NCBI RefSeq assembly: GCF_037893015.1
Contig: NC_133660.1
Coordinates: forward strand, 165,108,283 to 165,172,282
DNA from: Macrotis lagotis
Lineage: Eukaryota; Chordata; Mammalia; Peramelemorphia; Peramelidae
Direction: 5' to 3'
DNA: 64,000 nucleotides
Shown: piece after piece, positions 23,201-35,103 of the stretch
Numbering within the stretch: the stretch's first letter is position 1
Layout: every line of letters begins with the position of its first letter
The notes under the pieces: generated by a model
What the model was told of the DNA's origin: nothing
Database searches by the model: none
What the model saw: only the letters and a program-made list of their open reading frames with translations
Translations under genes and position numbers: made by a program

Positions 23201-23808
23201 TAGATAAGCAATTATAAAGTATATAAAAAGTAAATTCAAAATAATTTCTGGAAGGGGACAATACTAATAACTGGAGTCATTAGGAAAGTCTTCTTCAAGA
23301 GGAGTTTAATAGTTGAGTCCAGAAAGAAGCTAGAGATTCAAAAACAGCCTTTTTTTTTTTTGCCTGGGGATAGGCCTTTTTGTTTTTGCATTTGTAAACC
23401 CCCAGAGGCCTTTGAACATGGTTGATACTTGATATTTTTTTTAATTTGAAGTTTTTATTTTTATTTCTTGTCCTGTGATTTCATGCTGATACTGATGGTG
23501 ATCAGAACAAATCTAAGCCTCTAGGCTTAGAATTTTTCTTGGGATGTTAAGTGTTTTGTGAAGGTGACAAAGCTAAAAGCAGTACTTGAAGCTAGTACTT
23601 TCAGACTCTGAGGCTTTCTATTCATTGCATGAGCTAACAAGGAATAATAAGATTGAAATCATGGTGAGTGAACACTCATTTTGATCTCTTAGGGCTGGAA
23701 TTCTTAATCTGAGGTCCATATACTTGTTTTGTTTTTAACTTTATGAATAATTTTTTTCCAATTATATGTAAAAATACTTTTTAACAATCTTTCCTTTTTA
23801 TATTTAAG

Positions 23809-23922
23809 CTAGACAGGGTTAAGTGACTTTCCCTTCAGTCACAACTAGTAAATGTCTGAGGTTGAATTTGAAGTCAGGATCTCCTGACTCTAGGGCTGTT
23901 GCTATATCACTTAGCTGCCCCT
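23809..23922 (-). mobile_element. SINE fragment, older type
   Basis: GACAGGGTTAAGTGACTTTC, ACTAGTAAATGTCTGAGG, ATCTCCTGACTCTAGGGCTG, CACTTAGCTGCCCC. The tail is absent. Confidence 0.7.
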
Positions 23923-24045
23923 TTAACATTAATTTTTTAAAATTTTGTGTTCCAGATTTCCCCCTTCTTTCCTTTCTCTCCTTCCTGAGATGTTATGCAA
24001 TTTGATATACATTTACAATAATATAAATATATAACAATGCATGCA

Positions 24046-24168
24046 TTTTTTTTTTAGGTTTTTGCAAGGCAGACGGGGTTAAGTGGCTTGCTCAAGGCCA
24101 CACAGCTAGGTAATTATTAAATGTCTGAGACCGGATTTGAAACCAGACTACGCCACCTAGCCGCCCCT
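24046..24168 (-). mobile_element. SINE with internal deletion
   Basis: Tail and middle are normal (GGTTTTTGCAAGGCAGACGGGG), but after GGATTTGAAACCAGA it jumps directly to CTACGCCACCTAGCCGCCCC. About 30 bp (the GGTCCTCCTGACTCCAGGGC portion) is missing. Flanking ATGCAT copies suggest a short target-site duplication. Confidence 0.85.
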
Positions 24169-25412
24169 ATGCATATTTTTAAAAAATATTTTGATAACTG
24201 TATTTAAATGTAATTGATTTCCTTTTGTAATCCTATTTTATATTATTTATAAACATTCTGAGTAGGAGTCAGGAGACATGTGCCACAGATGTGTAAGATG
24301 GGAAAAAAGGTTAAGAATCTTTGTTCTAGGGGACATGAATTTCTCTTGATATCTTTTGCAGATATTTGTCTTAAGAAGAGAAACTGGAGGTATTTAGGCT
24401 CATTTTTTACTAGAGACAAAATAGATTTAAACAGTATTATATTGAACTTCTTTCCTAAATGACAGGTAAAGAAATTAGATTATTGAAACAGGAGATAAAA
24501 TATGTAGATTTAGTGAGGAGGAAAAGGCAATTTAGATGAGGGTGGAAAAATTCCATCCCTTCAAGTTACTATTTGCTTTCTAGTGGGTTGTTTTTGCATT
24601 TCAGCTTTTCAAGGTTGCTAATAGCAGTTGTGTCTATTTTCACTCCATTCATTCAGCTCTTTAGAAGCTATTTTACTCTATTATCAGGAAATGATAATTG
24701 TGTGTAGCAATACAAGCTAAAATGACATTAAACAAATTTTTTTTTTTATTGTAAACTTAACCAACAACCAAAACATAAGATGCTTTACAGAATAAGAACA
24801 ACTCTCAAAGAACTTTAACATTCGACAAGGTAAAAAATATATCAATGAACAACAAACCTTTAAAAGACTTTTATTCTGTATCTTCTTACGGGTCTATGTA
24901 TAGTTCTATCACATCATGTTTTTTTTTTTTCAGTAACAGTTATTAAAAAGACAGAATTCTTGCCTTTAAAAATATCAATATTTTAGATCCCTGAAGACCT
25001 GAAAAAGCTGAAGTATTGAAAGTAAGAAGGTAGGCAGGTACATATATCCTTGGATGAGTTCCTCAGTTTTGCTTTGTCACTGACCAGTTTCATGCAAAGA
25101 GAACTTGTTCATTTACTTGGTTTGGATTCCATTCTTCCTGACATTGTTCAAGTCATATTGTTGCATAAACTTTGACTCACTTCTCTTTGATGCCAATAGA
25201 TTCATTGTTGAAGAAGCTTTCTTTCCCAAGGTCAGGGAAGAGAAATAATTGTTCCTTGAGCAAAAGTTTGAGGGACTGTTTTAGTTGGCTCATTGAGTAG
25301 TTGCTATTGGGAATGTCTCAATTTTACATGGGGGAAGGGAGAAAGCATTTATTAAGTTCCTGCTGTGGGTCAGTTATTGAACTAAGAGCTTTTTAAAAAA
25401 TATTACCCTATT

Positions 25413-25600
25413 TGATCAGCTAGTTGGCACACTGAATAGAGAGAACTGGGCTTAGACTAAAGAACACCTCAGAAATGTATTAGCTATGTGACCCTGGGCA
25501 AGTCACTTAATCTCTGTCTTCTTCAGTTTCTTCAATTATAAAAAGGAGATAATAATAGCCTTACCTCCCAGGGTTGTTGTGTGGATCAAATGAGGTAAAT
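25413..25600 (+). mobile_element. MIR/MAR1-like SINE
   Basis: CAGCTAGTTGGCACACTGAATAG, TATGTGACCCTGGGCAAGTC, then GGAGATAATAATAGCC and CCCAGGGTTGTTGTGTGGATCAAATGAGG, the tail type that gives rise to counts of regional cells like 28630-28700. Confidence 0.65.
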
Positions 25601-26184
25601 GAACTTTCTCTTTTAACTTTCGTAACTTCCCTTTGTTTTTAAAAAATGTCTTAATTGTTCTTTCCTTTCTTCTTTCGTTTCATGTTGAAATTGATGGTGT
25701 AGCCCATATTCCATTCTCAATGATAAACTTGCATATAAATCACCATTTTATTCCAAAGAAATTTTATGATCATTTATCCACTTTGTTGTTTTACACCACT
25801 TCTTTCCTAGAGTTCTTTTAGAACATAATAGAAGATAAGGAAAAAAGGTATGAGGAAACGAGGAGCATATTGCCCAGACTAAGGAAGGGCAGCAGAATAT
25901 GAGAGATACTCTTAATTTTTGTCCCTTTTTTATTTTTGATCCATTATTGTCCAACATGAAAGAGTAATATGGAAGTAACATCGTGCTTGCCTGTTATTTC
26001 CAAACTTTGAGGGCTGGCCAAGTCCCACTACTTGGAATTCATTTTGCTTTCCTTTTATTCTACTTACTAGATTCGATATCTATGACCAAAGAAAATGTTT
26101 CTTTTGGGAGCTGACTTTTTTAGGTTTTGTTTTTTCATCTTTCTATTTTATTTTAAAATGAACATATCATTTTTCTTTCTTCAG

Positions 26185-26265
26185 GGCACCAATGCCTCTG
26201 CTCTGGAAAAAGACATTGGTCCAGAGCAGTTTCCAATCAATGAACACTACTTTGGATTGGTTAAT
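26185..26265 (+). CDS. USP46: USP46 coding exon 2 (residues 13-39)
   Basis: Twenty-seven codons from [16 protein letters not shown] to HYFGLVN, phase 0 at both ends. Acceptor CTTTCTTCAG|GGC, donor AAT|GTAAGT. These residues lead into the Cys box. Because the exon is a multiple of three, skipping would remove 27 residues without a frameshift but would detach the start from the first USP motif. Confidence 0.97.
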
Positions 26266-29200
26266 GTAAGTATTATTTTCATTTACTGCTCTAGTCTGTT
26301 CTCCCACATAGAATCCATTGCATGATTTTCATTGGTAGTTTTAGAGATCAGAAAATGGCATGCTGGAGGTAAGGACAACTTCAATTCATCGTTTTAAGAC
26401 AGTTTTAGATACCTTAAAACAGACATTAGCTGCTGTGTCTGGGTTAGTGCCTTCTGTGTTCCTGTAGCTGTACTTTAGGGATCTCTCACACCTATATAGC
26501 TTCCAGTAGCTAGTGATAAATTACACAATTCTACAAGAAATTTAAATTTATTTTGATGGCCCTTCCAGGTAAATCTATACAGGTACACTTTTACCTAAAT
26601 CATACACACACATATTTTACATTAATACTGAATGTTTTGCTTAATTAAATTCAAGTTCCAAAGTATTTATAAAATAATATAAATTTATATAAAATACTAT
26701 GTTAGATACTAATGAAGAGTAAATAAAACATTTTTTCTTTTTAGATTCTGAGATTACTGAGGGTAAAGGATACATAGAGGAATAAATACAATACCAAATA
26801 GAAAAAGATAATTCCATAAAGCAAATATAACAAGTTGTTATTCAAAGTACAAGTAAATAAATATTTCCAACCCTGAGAGATATGGGGACAATTAGGTCAG
26901 ACTTTATGGAGAGAGTAACATTTGAACTGCATCCTGAGAAGTAGATGGGATTTCCTAACCTCAGTGGAGTGAACATAGAAAATATTCCAACTCCTGGTGG
27001 GGTAAGCAAGACTAGATATTCTTTGTAAACTCCTATTTCACTATGTAAACCCCATTTCACTTCTGCTCTAGGAATATCCCCTTTGAACTGCCTCAGAGCA
27101 AAACCTTATGCGCCATACGATCTACCAGGCTCTGGTTTCCAGACCAGCTGGTTACAGCCAAATGATCAAGTAATATAACCCATCTCCCCTATAGTTTCCC
27201 TTCCTGATCTGCCTCTTTGGGTGAAGGACTTAACAGAGCATAAACACTCTCTCAGAAACATCTGACTCTCCTGTACAGCTACTCTTGTAGCACTCTCTGA
27301 TAATGTGGCTGAAGGTTAATGTATCATTTCCTTTGTGGAAGTTGAAACTTAAGAAGAACTCTGAATGCAGCTCCTTTCCTTGTGTGTGACAAAGCAGGTG
27401 GCTTCCACCTTAAACTCTCCTTCTAGGGGTAATAGTGAGAGACTGGAAGGAGAGAAGAAAAGTTTTAGAATTGGAAGTGGTGGTTGTGGGTTGGAACTGA
27501 AGCCTAAAACTGAGTGAGAAGTGGACATTTTATATAAATATAATGTCTTGGACTCTTGTGTACCAGTCCTTACCTTAGATTTGTCTAGGTAGGCCATTAC
27601 TGAAATCACTGGGAGTTTAAGTCTTTATAAAGAGAAATATATTAATGATATGTGGAGAGAAATGACAATTTAGGTCATTGAATGGAAGAAGGAAGAATTA
27701 TGGAAACTGATGCTTATTTTCTTTCTGCATAGACTTGTTAATTTTTCCATATTCATAGCTAATGTTCCATCTATCTTCTTAAAAGAAATCATTCCTTTCC
27801 TCTCTTCCCTCCCTTTCTCTGTCTCATACTCTCTTCCTATCCTCTCCTTCCTCTCCCTTTCTTCTTCTTGCTCCTTTGACCCATCTCCCTTCCCTCTTTT
27901 TTTCTCCATCTTTTCCATTTTTCCTCCATTTCCCTCTTTTTTTGTAAGTACAGACTAAAACCTGGCAAGATCATTCAAGTACAGAGAAGGGAAATATATT
28001 ACAGAAACTTGCTCCATTGAAATCCTCTCCTAGGCACTGTCACTGAAGTCATGTGGGGCTCTCACTCAGGCTATAGTCACAGGTGTAGTAATACTAAGAG
28101 GTTGGAAAGAAGCAAGGAGGAGATTATAGGACTTTGAGGTGTTAATGGATTGATATTACTACTAAGTCAGAGAGTCTATCTTCCTCTTGGTAAACACAAG
28201 TCACAGGCTTAAAGAATTAGGGTATGTTATTTACTATTTCAAAGAGGACAAGGCACTGGGTCTGAAGTCAGATTTGAGTCCCTGTTCTGTCACTTATGAA
28301 CCCTGTAACTTTGGGAAAATTCCTTGCTTCTTAGCTTCCGTTTCCTGATATTTCATAGAATGGTGTTGTTGAGAGGTAGAGTGACACAGTAATCAGAGAA
28401 CTTGCTTTCAGAAAGACTTTGGTTTGATTCTAACCTCTGAGATACATTGACTGTGTGACCTTTGATAAGTTACTTAATTTTTTGGTGTGCTCAAACCTCT
28501 AATATTATGAGATGAAAAGCAGGTACTAACTTTTAATGGTAGAGGAATTTTCTTCATTGGAAATTTCTTATGCCAATGAAATCACAGATCTCATCAAAAA
28601 TGAAAATAGTAATAAAACAACCCCCAAACTCAATAGTTGTATTACTTACTTCATGGGGTTGTTGTGAGGATCAAATGAGAAAATACATATAAAGTGCTTT
28701 GTAAACCATCAATACCATTTGACCTTGAATGAACTCAGATTTAGCAGACAGAGAATTCTGTCTTCAGCTATGAGATAAGAACATTTGAATGATCTTTCTG
28801 GGCTTGATAATATCTCCTGTGACATTGTGTACCAAAGCTAGAGTCTCCCCCCTTCTCCAATTACTTCATTTGTAAAGATAAAGGCTAAGAAAGCATTTAT
28901 TCAAAAGATTTTCCCCCTTTTTTGTGTTTCATTTTATTTTTATCTACTCTATTTATGATGGTGACTAGGGACCTCAAAAGCTCAAAGTCACCAGTATCTC
29001 TCCATTTCTCTAAGAGCATCTGACCCTCACAAGTGAGTGGTGTTCAGCTTCTGCTAAAATGACTTCTCTGAGGGAGAAATTAGTGTACCTCTTTTGATTT
29101 TTGGACAGCTGTAACATTTAGAAATTGCTTCTTTATCAGCAGTTGAATTCTACCTCCTCTAATTCCCACTCATTGATCTTAGTCTTATCCTCTGGGATTA

Positions 29201-30129
29201 TAGAGATTATCTAATACCCCTTCCATATGGCAACTTTTGAAGTGTTCAAAGATAGGTATCGTGTCCTCTCTTCCCCCACCCCTAAGTTTTATCTTCTCCA
29301 GGTTAAGCATCTCTGGTTTCTTCAATGTTTCCTTATCTGATATAGTTTCAAATTAATTATCCTGATTAATCTTCTCTTTATCATGCACCTGTTGGAAATA
29401 TTTCTTTAGATGTGGTCTGGTCATAGCAGAGATCTATTGAGATATTTTTTCCAGAACCTGTCCTGCTATTTATGTAGCCAAAGATAGTATTGCCATTTTG
29501 AGTCCTTCATTTCATGTTTATATTGAATTGGCAGTTGGCTAAAATCCTTAAGTCTTTTCCATAGGGAAAAAATATCTTTCCTTCCTGTAATGTCCTATAC
29601 ATAAGTACAGGATTTAAACATTTGTCCTTATCAGATTTCAAAGTGTCATTACCAGATTTCACCTGTTAGATATGGCCCATCATCCTAGTCAACAAGACTC
29701 AACCAGTTTTTCCATTGGGTTATAGTGCTAATTGTCACCTTGAAATATTACATCTGTGAGAGAATTTTGAGAGATACAGTATGTTACCTGTGGATTGAAA
29801 GGAAAGGACTGAAAGAATAATGCTAATTGTCATCTTAGAATATTATTATCTGTGAGAGAATTCTAGGAGATTTAGCATATCACCTATTGACTGAAAAAAA
29901 AGATCCAAAAACCATCTGTGGGGATATCTGTAATTTTTAATCTATTTTTAATCCATACTGACTTAATTGATGCATAAAAAGATTGTACTATGGTTCTAGT
30001 ACATGTAGACTGATGCAGATTGACATACCTGGATAGGAATTGAGTATTAAGGTCTGCAGAAGCAAAGATCTTCTAGAAATTAGATCTCTTTGGGAAATGA
30101 TTCATGATATTCTGCTTTTTCTCTGGCAG
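26266..30129 (+). other. USP46: USP46 intron 2 (3.9 kb)
   Basis: GTAAGT at the start, TTTTCTCTGGCAG at the end. It holds a pyrimidine-rich block (27788-27945), MIR-like SINE pieces around 28240-28470 and 28630-28705 (GGGGTTGTTGTGAGGATCAA, ATAAAGTGCTTTGTAAACC), and otherwise unassigned AT-rich sequence. I considered the 26990-27630 stretch as a possible old LTR, but found no paired ends. Confidence 0.85.
27788..27945. repeat. Pyrimidine-rich low-complexity block
   Basis: Roughly 155 bp of mostly C and T (CCTTTCCTCTCTTCCCTCCC, CTCTTCCTATCCTCTCCTTC, and similar). Not a perfect tandem repeat. Confidence 0.8.
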
Positions 30130-30343
30130 TTTGGGAACACATGCTACTGTAACTCTGTGCTGCAAGCCTTGTACTTCTGTCGACCATTTCGAGAAAATGT
30201 ATTGGCATACAAGGCCCAGCAGAAAAAGAAGGAAAATCTGTTGACTTGCCTGGCAGACCTTTTTCACAGCATTGCTACTCAGAAGAAAAAAGTTGGCGTG
30301 ATTCCACCAAAGAAGTTCATTTCAAGGTTAAGAAAGGAGAATG
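30130..30343 (+). CDS. USP46: USP46 coding exon 3 (residues 40-110, catalytic Cys44)
   Basis: Begins [17 protein letters not shown], the Cys box of the USP fold; TGC at 30142-30144 is the nucleophile Cys44. It continues through [18 protein letters not shown] to RLRKEN. It ends with one base (G) of the Asp111 codon before GTGAGT (phase 1). The Lys91-93 triplet (30283-30291) is intact; loss of one lysine here (Lys92 in mouse) is known to alter behaviour. Acceptor TTTTCTCTGGCAG|TTT. Confidence 0.98.
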
Positions 30344-31029
30344 GTGAGTATAAAGCAAAGCCTTGTTTAAAGCAGGACTGGTCTTGCCTGTTTTCCTATA
30401 AAGTGAGAAAAAGTTAATGCTAGGAACTGAGCGAATCAAGCTACTGCAATCTCAAGGGTCTGCCATTATGTTGTTGGTGGCATTTCTTCTGCCAGTGGAG
30501 AATCCAAATTTTTTTAGATATTTAAAAAAAATTAACTTATTGGTTTTTTCTCAAGAGCTGCACCTCCTCCTGCCTACCCCCTCAAACATCATCAGCCTTT
30601 GACTCACTTAGTTATTAGGCCTATTGTCAAAGCCCCTCTCTTAGCTTGATAGATTCTTTTAGAGCTTGTTTTCTACTGATAGACTTTGAGGAATGTGGTA
30701 CCTCTTTTTATAACAAAAAGGGTTTAATGGAGGAATGGTTTCCATATCAAGGCAAAATTTATAATCTCATTTCTATAAAAAATTGAACTTTTAAAAATAT
30801 ACCTGTATTTCAATAAATTTGGTTTTCTTGTAGTTTATTTTACACATTTAAAAAAGATTTTTCTGAGGGTCCATTTGCCTCATCAGATTGTGAAAAGGGA
30901 TCATGGCACAAAAATTGACTAAGAATGATCTTTCAGAGGTATTAGATGTATTCTGTTTGGTCTGAGTGAGAAGATAAAGAGAGACAATTTTAGGCTTTGA
31001 TGGAAAGTAGGTCAATTATCAAGTAATTA

Positions 31030-31130
31030 TCAGCACTTAATGTTTGCCAGACCCACTAGGAATACAATTAAAAGCAGAAATAAAAATAGTTCCTGCCTTC
31101 AAGGACCTTATATTCTAGTGGCAGAAGACA
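31030..31130 (+). repeat. Interspersed repeat fragment (as 9929-10053)
   Basis: CACTTAATGTTTGCCAGACCC, GGAATACAATTAAAAGCAG, AGTTCCTGCCTTCAAGGACC, TTATATTCTAGTGGCAGAAG. Confidence 0.55.
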
Positions 31131-33079
31131 AAAGGAATAAAAGGAACTTGGAAAGGTGTGTGTTGCAGTTAATCACAGTTAATCACAAAGGTATGTGGTC
31201 CAGGTGCTTTGTTGAAGATGTTGGGATATAAGGAGAAGTTGGCTGACCTGGATGTCCTCCATGAGAAGCTCTCTGCTTAGATGGAAAGCCCAGACCTTGG
31301 GGTAGAACTTGGTACTTCCAGTGTGTGATTTCCAGGTTTCAAGGAAATTTTAGTATAAAGAAGGACATGGAAGAGGAAGTCCAGCAGGAAGCTTGGAGAG
31401 GAAAGAAGAAACTTTGAACACTGGAAGCGATCTCCATGTGTAGTGGGCTGCTTCAGGAAGTGGAGGATTTCTCCTTATTGAAGGTCTTGAAGTGGAGGAT
31501 GGGGATAACATCATGAAAAGTCGTTTTCAGGTACAGCTTAGACTTGATGGTTGCAGAGAGTCCTTTCTACTCTAAAATTTCTGTAATTCTTGTACAGGGA
31601 CAAACTCCCTCTCCCCCTCCCCAAAATAACTTTGTCTTTTTTTAGGATCATATCCAGAATTGAATAAGAGAGATATTTACCCCAGGCATCTTTCTAAATA
31701 GAACACTAATTGAAAGAAATACTTTGATCCATTATTCAAACAAAACTGTAATATCTTGTGTACTTGTCATAAGTAATTACAGCAAATGAGTATTATCTCA
31801 CACTAAGTAATGCTTTTAAAAAAACAGCTCTTTTTAATTAGACTGTCTGATCCAATTGAAGGATATCAGTGTGAAATGCTGTGTTGTGTGTTCAATTGAC
31901 TTGTTGCTACTCTGCTTTATTTTTTTTTTCCCTTGGAAGAGAAGAGCTCCATGGGATGAAAAACTATTTGCTGAGTGAGCTAAACTTTTTGACTTAGGGC
32001 AGTTGTTTATTTATGTTCAGATATACTTTATCCTTCAGCACTATTCAGTTTAGCAGAAGCTCAATGTTAGATGAGCTGACCTTAAAGGAAGCAGTAAGAC
32101 CCTGTGGAACAATGTTAAGAATGAACAGTAATTCAGGTGCTAGCCTGGCAGAGTCTCATCCTCAATTTCTCTCTCTCATTCTACATAACTAGACCCTCAC
32201 CATTTCATTTCTTCAACATCTCTTACATCTGTCTCTTCTCTACTCACACACTTTAATTCATCTCTCACCTAGATTTTTTTAAAAAAATCATGTTTTATGA
32301 TGAACTTAGCAAAATTTCCAAATATACATGCATTTCTATACACACATATGCATATCAGAATACAAAAAGATTATACATGAAACCTTCCTTGAATCTTTGG
32401 TGAATCTTGTTTGGACTACTGAGAATCAGGGGTGTGTTGAAGCCAGGGATGTACTTACAACATTTGGGTTGATTATTAAATTTACACTTTGGAAATTGGC
32501 AAAAGCTACAAACAATGTTGAACACAGTTAGTTCCACGAGGAGACATGTCTGTAATGTAATATGAGTTGTGTATCCACCATAATCAGCCTTATATGCTTC
32601 ATCTGATGTACATCAGTAGATAACAACTTTGCTTTTGTTCTGGAAATCTGTCATCAAATTTAGAAGCTAGTTACACGCTCCTTTCAAAAATAGATTCATC
32701 CCAATTGATTTACACAATCTTACCTCCCTCTTGTTTCAGTCTTCATTTTTATGGTATACAGTAATCAAACATTCTTATGTTAGTATAAGAAGTTTCTCCA
32801 CCCTCTCTGCTTATCATCTTCCCCTGTCCAACAAGTCCTGTGACTTTGGAAATCCTTTGTTCTTGTCCAAATATATCTCCATTTCCTTTCTCAACTTAAC
32901 TGACCCACATTAACATGATGCTTGACCCACAGTAAGCATTTAATTACTAAATTCTTGTTAACTTACTGCATCATAAAATGACAAATATGAAGAATTCCAA
33001 GAAACTTGGGAAGACTTGGATGAACTGATAACAGCAAAATGAAGAAAGCAGAAGTGACAAAGCAACATACATAATGAAT

Positions 33080-33465
33080 AATAAATGTAAACCAAGATCA
33101 AAATGCTTTAGAACTCTGATTTTATTTGAGACTTCCAAGAGGAAGAAAGATAAGCAGAGGGAGAATTCCAGGCATAGGGGTGGCCATGAAAGTGCCTTGA
33201 GTCTGGAGATGGATGGTCTTGTCTGAGGAATAAAAAGGGAACCAGTATCACTGGATTGGAGAGTGAGAAGATGAAGCAACTTGTAAGAAGATTTAGAAGA
33301 TCTGTTGATCTTGGAAGTGAATGGGAGCAGCTGGAGTTTATTGAGGGAGATGACATGATGAGACCTGTAATTCAGGATGACCCATTTGACAGCTGAGTGG
33401 AAGATGACCTAGAGACAGACAGAGAGACCATGTGGAAAGGGAGATTGAAGTTGAGTATTGATGAG
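33080..33465 (+). repeat. Long old interspersed repeat, fragment
   Basis: GAGAATTCCAGGCATAGGGG, GAGTCTGGAGATGGATGG, CAGCTGGAGTTTATTGAGGG, GATGACATGATGAGACCTGT and CATTTGACAGCTGAGTGGAA follow the same order as in 22200-22575 and 45960-46150. Confidence 0.6.
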
Positions 33466-33574
33466 AACCAGGAACTCCTCCTTCCACACAAGAGAAATTT
33501 TTATTTCTTTCTAATTCTTGTTTCAATATCCTTTAGCTTTGGATCACTAGAATATTTAGTAGCGACTGTGATTC

Positions 33575-33616
33575 ACTGTAGCTAACTCACAGTAGCTAAC
33601 TCTCTGTAGCTAACTC
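33575..33616. repeat. Three-copy short tandem repeat (GTAGCTAACTC)
   Basis: CTGTAGCTAACTCA, CAGTAGCTAACTCT, CTGTAGCTAACTCA in succession, with a period of 14-15 bp. Confidence 0.8.
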
Positions 33617-33659
33617 ATATAATAACCCTATATTCCTTCTCCCCCACCCCCTGCCCCAG

Positions 33660-33850
33660 GCAATAGGATAGTGAATTAGTGAATAGGTTTCTGGACATGG
33701 GGTCAGGAAGCCCCAAATTTACATCTTGCTCCAAACATTAATTAGCATTGTGATCCTGTACAAGTCACCTCATCTCTCTGCCTTCATTTTCTCACATGTA
33801 AAATGAGAGGGTGCATGGCCTTTTTCAGTACTTGAGCTGTGAGCCTGTGC
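33660..33850 (+). mobile_element. MIR-like SINE
   Basis: GGACATGGGGTCAGGAAGCCC, ATTGTGATCCTGTACAAGTC, TCTCACATGTAAAATGAGAGG. Confidence 0.6.
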
Positions 33851-34125
33851 TATATAATTTTAAACTTTGTTTTATCAGGAAGTCAAAATTTAAATATTCA
33901 TATTGAAAACAAAAATCATTCATTGCACCTTGGAGATTTTCTTTATAATTCAAATGCAATTCTACGGAGAACTTAGGTCTTAGAAAATAAAAACTGAAAT
34001 GGCTAAGAATTTTTCTTAAAGATTAGCTGCATAACACAGGTAAGTCTCCTATTATTCTATACTTGTTTATCTTTTAAAATAAGTGTTTAGGCCTGGTATT
34101 TGATTTTAAATATACATTTCCCCCC

Positions 34126-34168
34126 AGAAAAATGGAGAGCAAAATGATGAATTTCTTTTTTTTTTCAG
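34126..34168 (+). promoter_or_regulatory. USP46: Acceptor region of USP46 exon 4 with a competing upstream AG
   Basis: The acceptor used is TTTCTTTTTTTTTTTCAG|ATC. A second pyrimidine-rich AG, TTTCCCCCCAG at 34117-34127, lies 41 bp upstream. Its use would add 41 bases, shift the frame and bring in TGA within seven codons. Confidence 0.6.
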
Positions 34169-34398
34169 ATCTCTTTGACAACTACATGCAGCAGGATGCC
34201 CATGAGTTTTTAAATTATTTGCTAAACACTATTGCAGACATCCTGCAGGAGGAGAAAAAGCAGGAAAAACAAAATGGAAAGTTAAAAAATGGCAACATGA
34301 ATGAACCTGTGGAGAACAATAAACCAGAACTCACCTGGGTACATGAAATCTTTCAGGGAACACTGACCAATGAAACTCGTTGCTTGAACTGTGAAACT
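34169..34398 (+). CDS. USP46: USP46 coding exon 4 (residues 111-187, zinc Cys182/Cys185)
   Basis: With the G carried over from exon 3 it encodes [20 protein letters not shown], the QQDAHEF motif of USP enzymes. A charged linker follows ([20 protein letters not shown]), then [20 protein letters not shown]. Cys182 (34381-34383) and Cys185 (34390-34392) are half of the structural zinc site. Donor ACT|GTAAGT, phase 0. The linker reads NEPVENN; I recall Ala in human at the Val position, a mild difference in a non-conserved segment. Confidence 0.98.
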
Positions 34399-34430
34399 GT
34401 AAGTGTTAGAATTTTTTTTTTCATTTTGAA

Positions 34431-34432
<2 letters not shown>

Positions 34433-34466
<34 letters not shown>
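34433..34466. repeat. (GT)17 microsatellite just after the exon 4 donor
   Basis: Thirty-four bases of perfect GT beginning 35 nt past the exon 4 boundary, preceded by a run of nine T. In RNA it is a UG repeat. Confidence 0.97.
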
Positions 34467-34468
<2 letters not shown>

Positions 34469-35103
34469 ATCCACACATTTAAATTTGTGGTCCTTAATTG
34501 GTAATAAAAATCTCAAAACCTCCTATAGGTACCAAATTGAATGTATGCACAATATATATGTTTATATATTTATATTTTTATATATGTATATCTCAGAATA
34601 TAAAACATGGTCACTATCCTTGATAAACTTAAATCTCTACAAAATTTAAATGCTTAGCTAAGTCTGCCTGACCTAGCTAATTCATCACTTTTTCTTATGT
34701 CATATTTTTCTCATTGTGTATTGTGAAATCTTTTTAAGCCCACCTATAAAATTTTCCATTTATCTGTAATGAATTTCACCTTCCAAGGCTCATCCTGTTG
34801 CACTATTTTTGTATCCCTGCCCAGTTATTCCATAGGATAACCTTTTTTCCATATTCTGTTTGTTTGTTTGCAAATTTGATCACATACCATTTATGTGTTT
34901 ATCTGATAATAATAAAAAATATTGAAATGCAAATGGCTAATCATAGTCCCTGTAGGACTGTACTAGAGATTTCCTTCCAAGATGGTAGAAAAGTACCAAT
35001 GATTTAGTTTTTTTAGCCTTATCCATTCATATAGTTTTCAATTTATTGAACTGATCTCTCATTTAGCCCTTTGCATTTTTTTTCTCAATAATAGCTTGAG
35101 AAG

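Larger units (their letters stand above)
23730..24260 (-). mobile_element. L1 3' UTR fragment with two inserted SINEs
   Basis: Outside the SINEs the + strand reads AACTTTATGAATAATTTTTTTCC..., TTTTGTGTTCCAGATTTCCC, CTTCCTGAGATGTTATGCAATTTGATATAC, as in the L1 3' UTRs near 11.35 and 42.65 kb. Confidence 0.7.
2957..26184 (+). other. USP46: USP46 intron 1 (23.2 kb)
   Basis: Begins GTGAGT and ends TTTCTTTCTTCAG. The first 370 bp are still GC-rich. Recognisable repeats are listed separately. Stretches in which I see no gene and no identified element include 3340-4110, 4420-7270, 8400-9920, 12300-13350, 14260-15990, 17640-18850, 18940-19560, 20920-22190, 22580-23070, 23200-23730 and 24260-26180, apart from short MIR-like SINE pieces (for example 6790-6950, 14700-14900, 22632-22686, 25413-25600). 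The translated frames in these parts are short and look non-coding. Confidence 0.85.
30344..34168 (+). other. USP46: USP46 intron 3 (3.8 kb)
   Basis: Standard GT/AG ends. It contains an interspersed repeat at 31030-31130, part of a long old repeat at 33080-33465, a short tandem array at 33575-33616, and a MIR-like SINE at 33660-33850. I see nothing recognisable in 30350-31020 and 31160-33070. Confidence 0.85.

Noticed and set aside
26990..27640. Possible solo LTR in intron 2
   Set aside because: No TG...CA boundaries with a target-site duplication and no second copy in the window.
30040..30417. 125-codon frame around exon 3
   Set aside because: Only 30130-30343 is coding; the ends are intron sequence read through the acceptor and donor.
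34132..34482. 116-codon frame around exon 4 with its own ATG
   Set aside because: The ATG lies in the intron upstream of the TTTCAG acceptor, and the end runs into the GT repeat. The true exon is 34169-34398.
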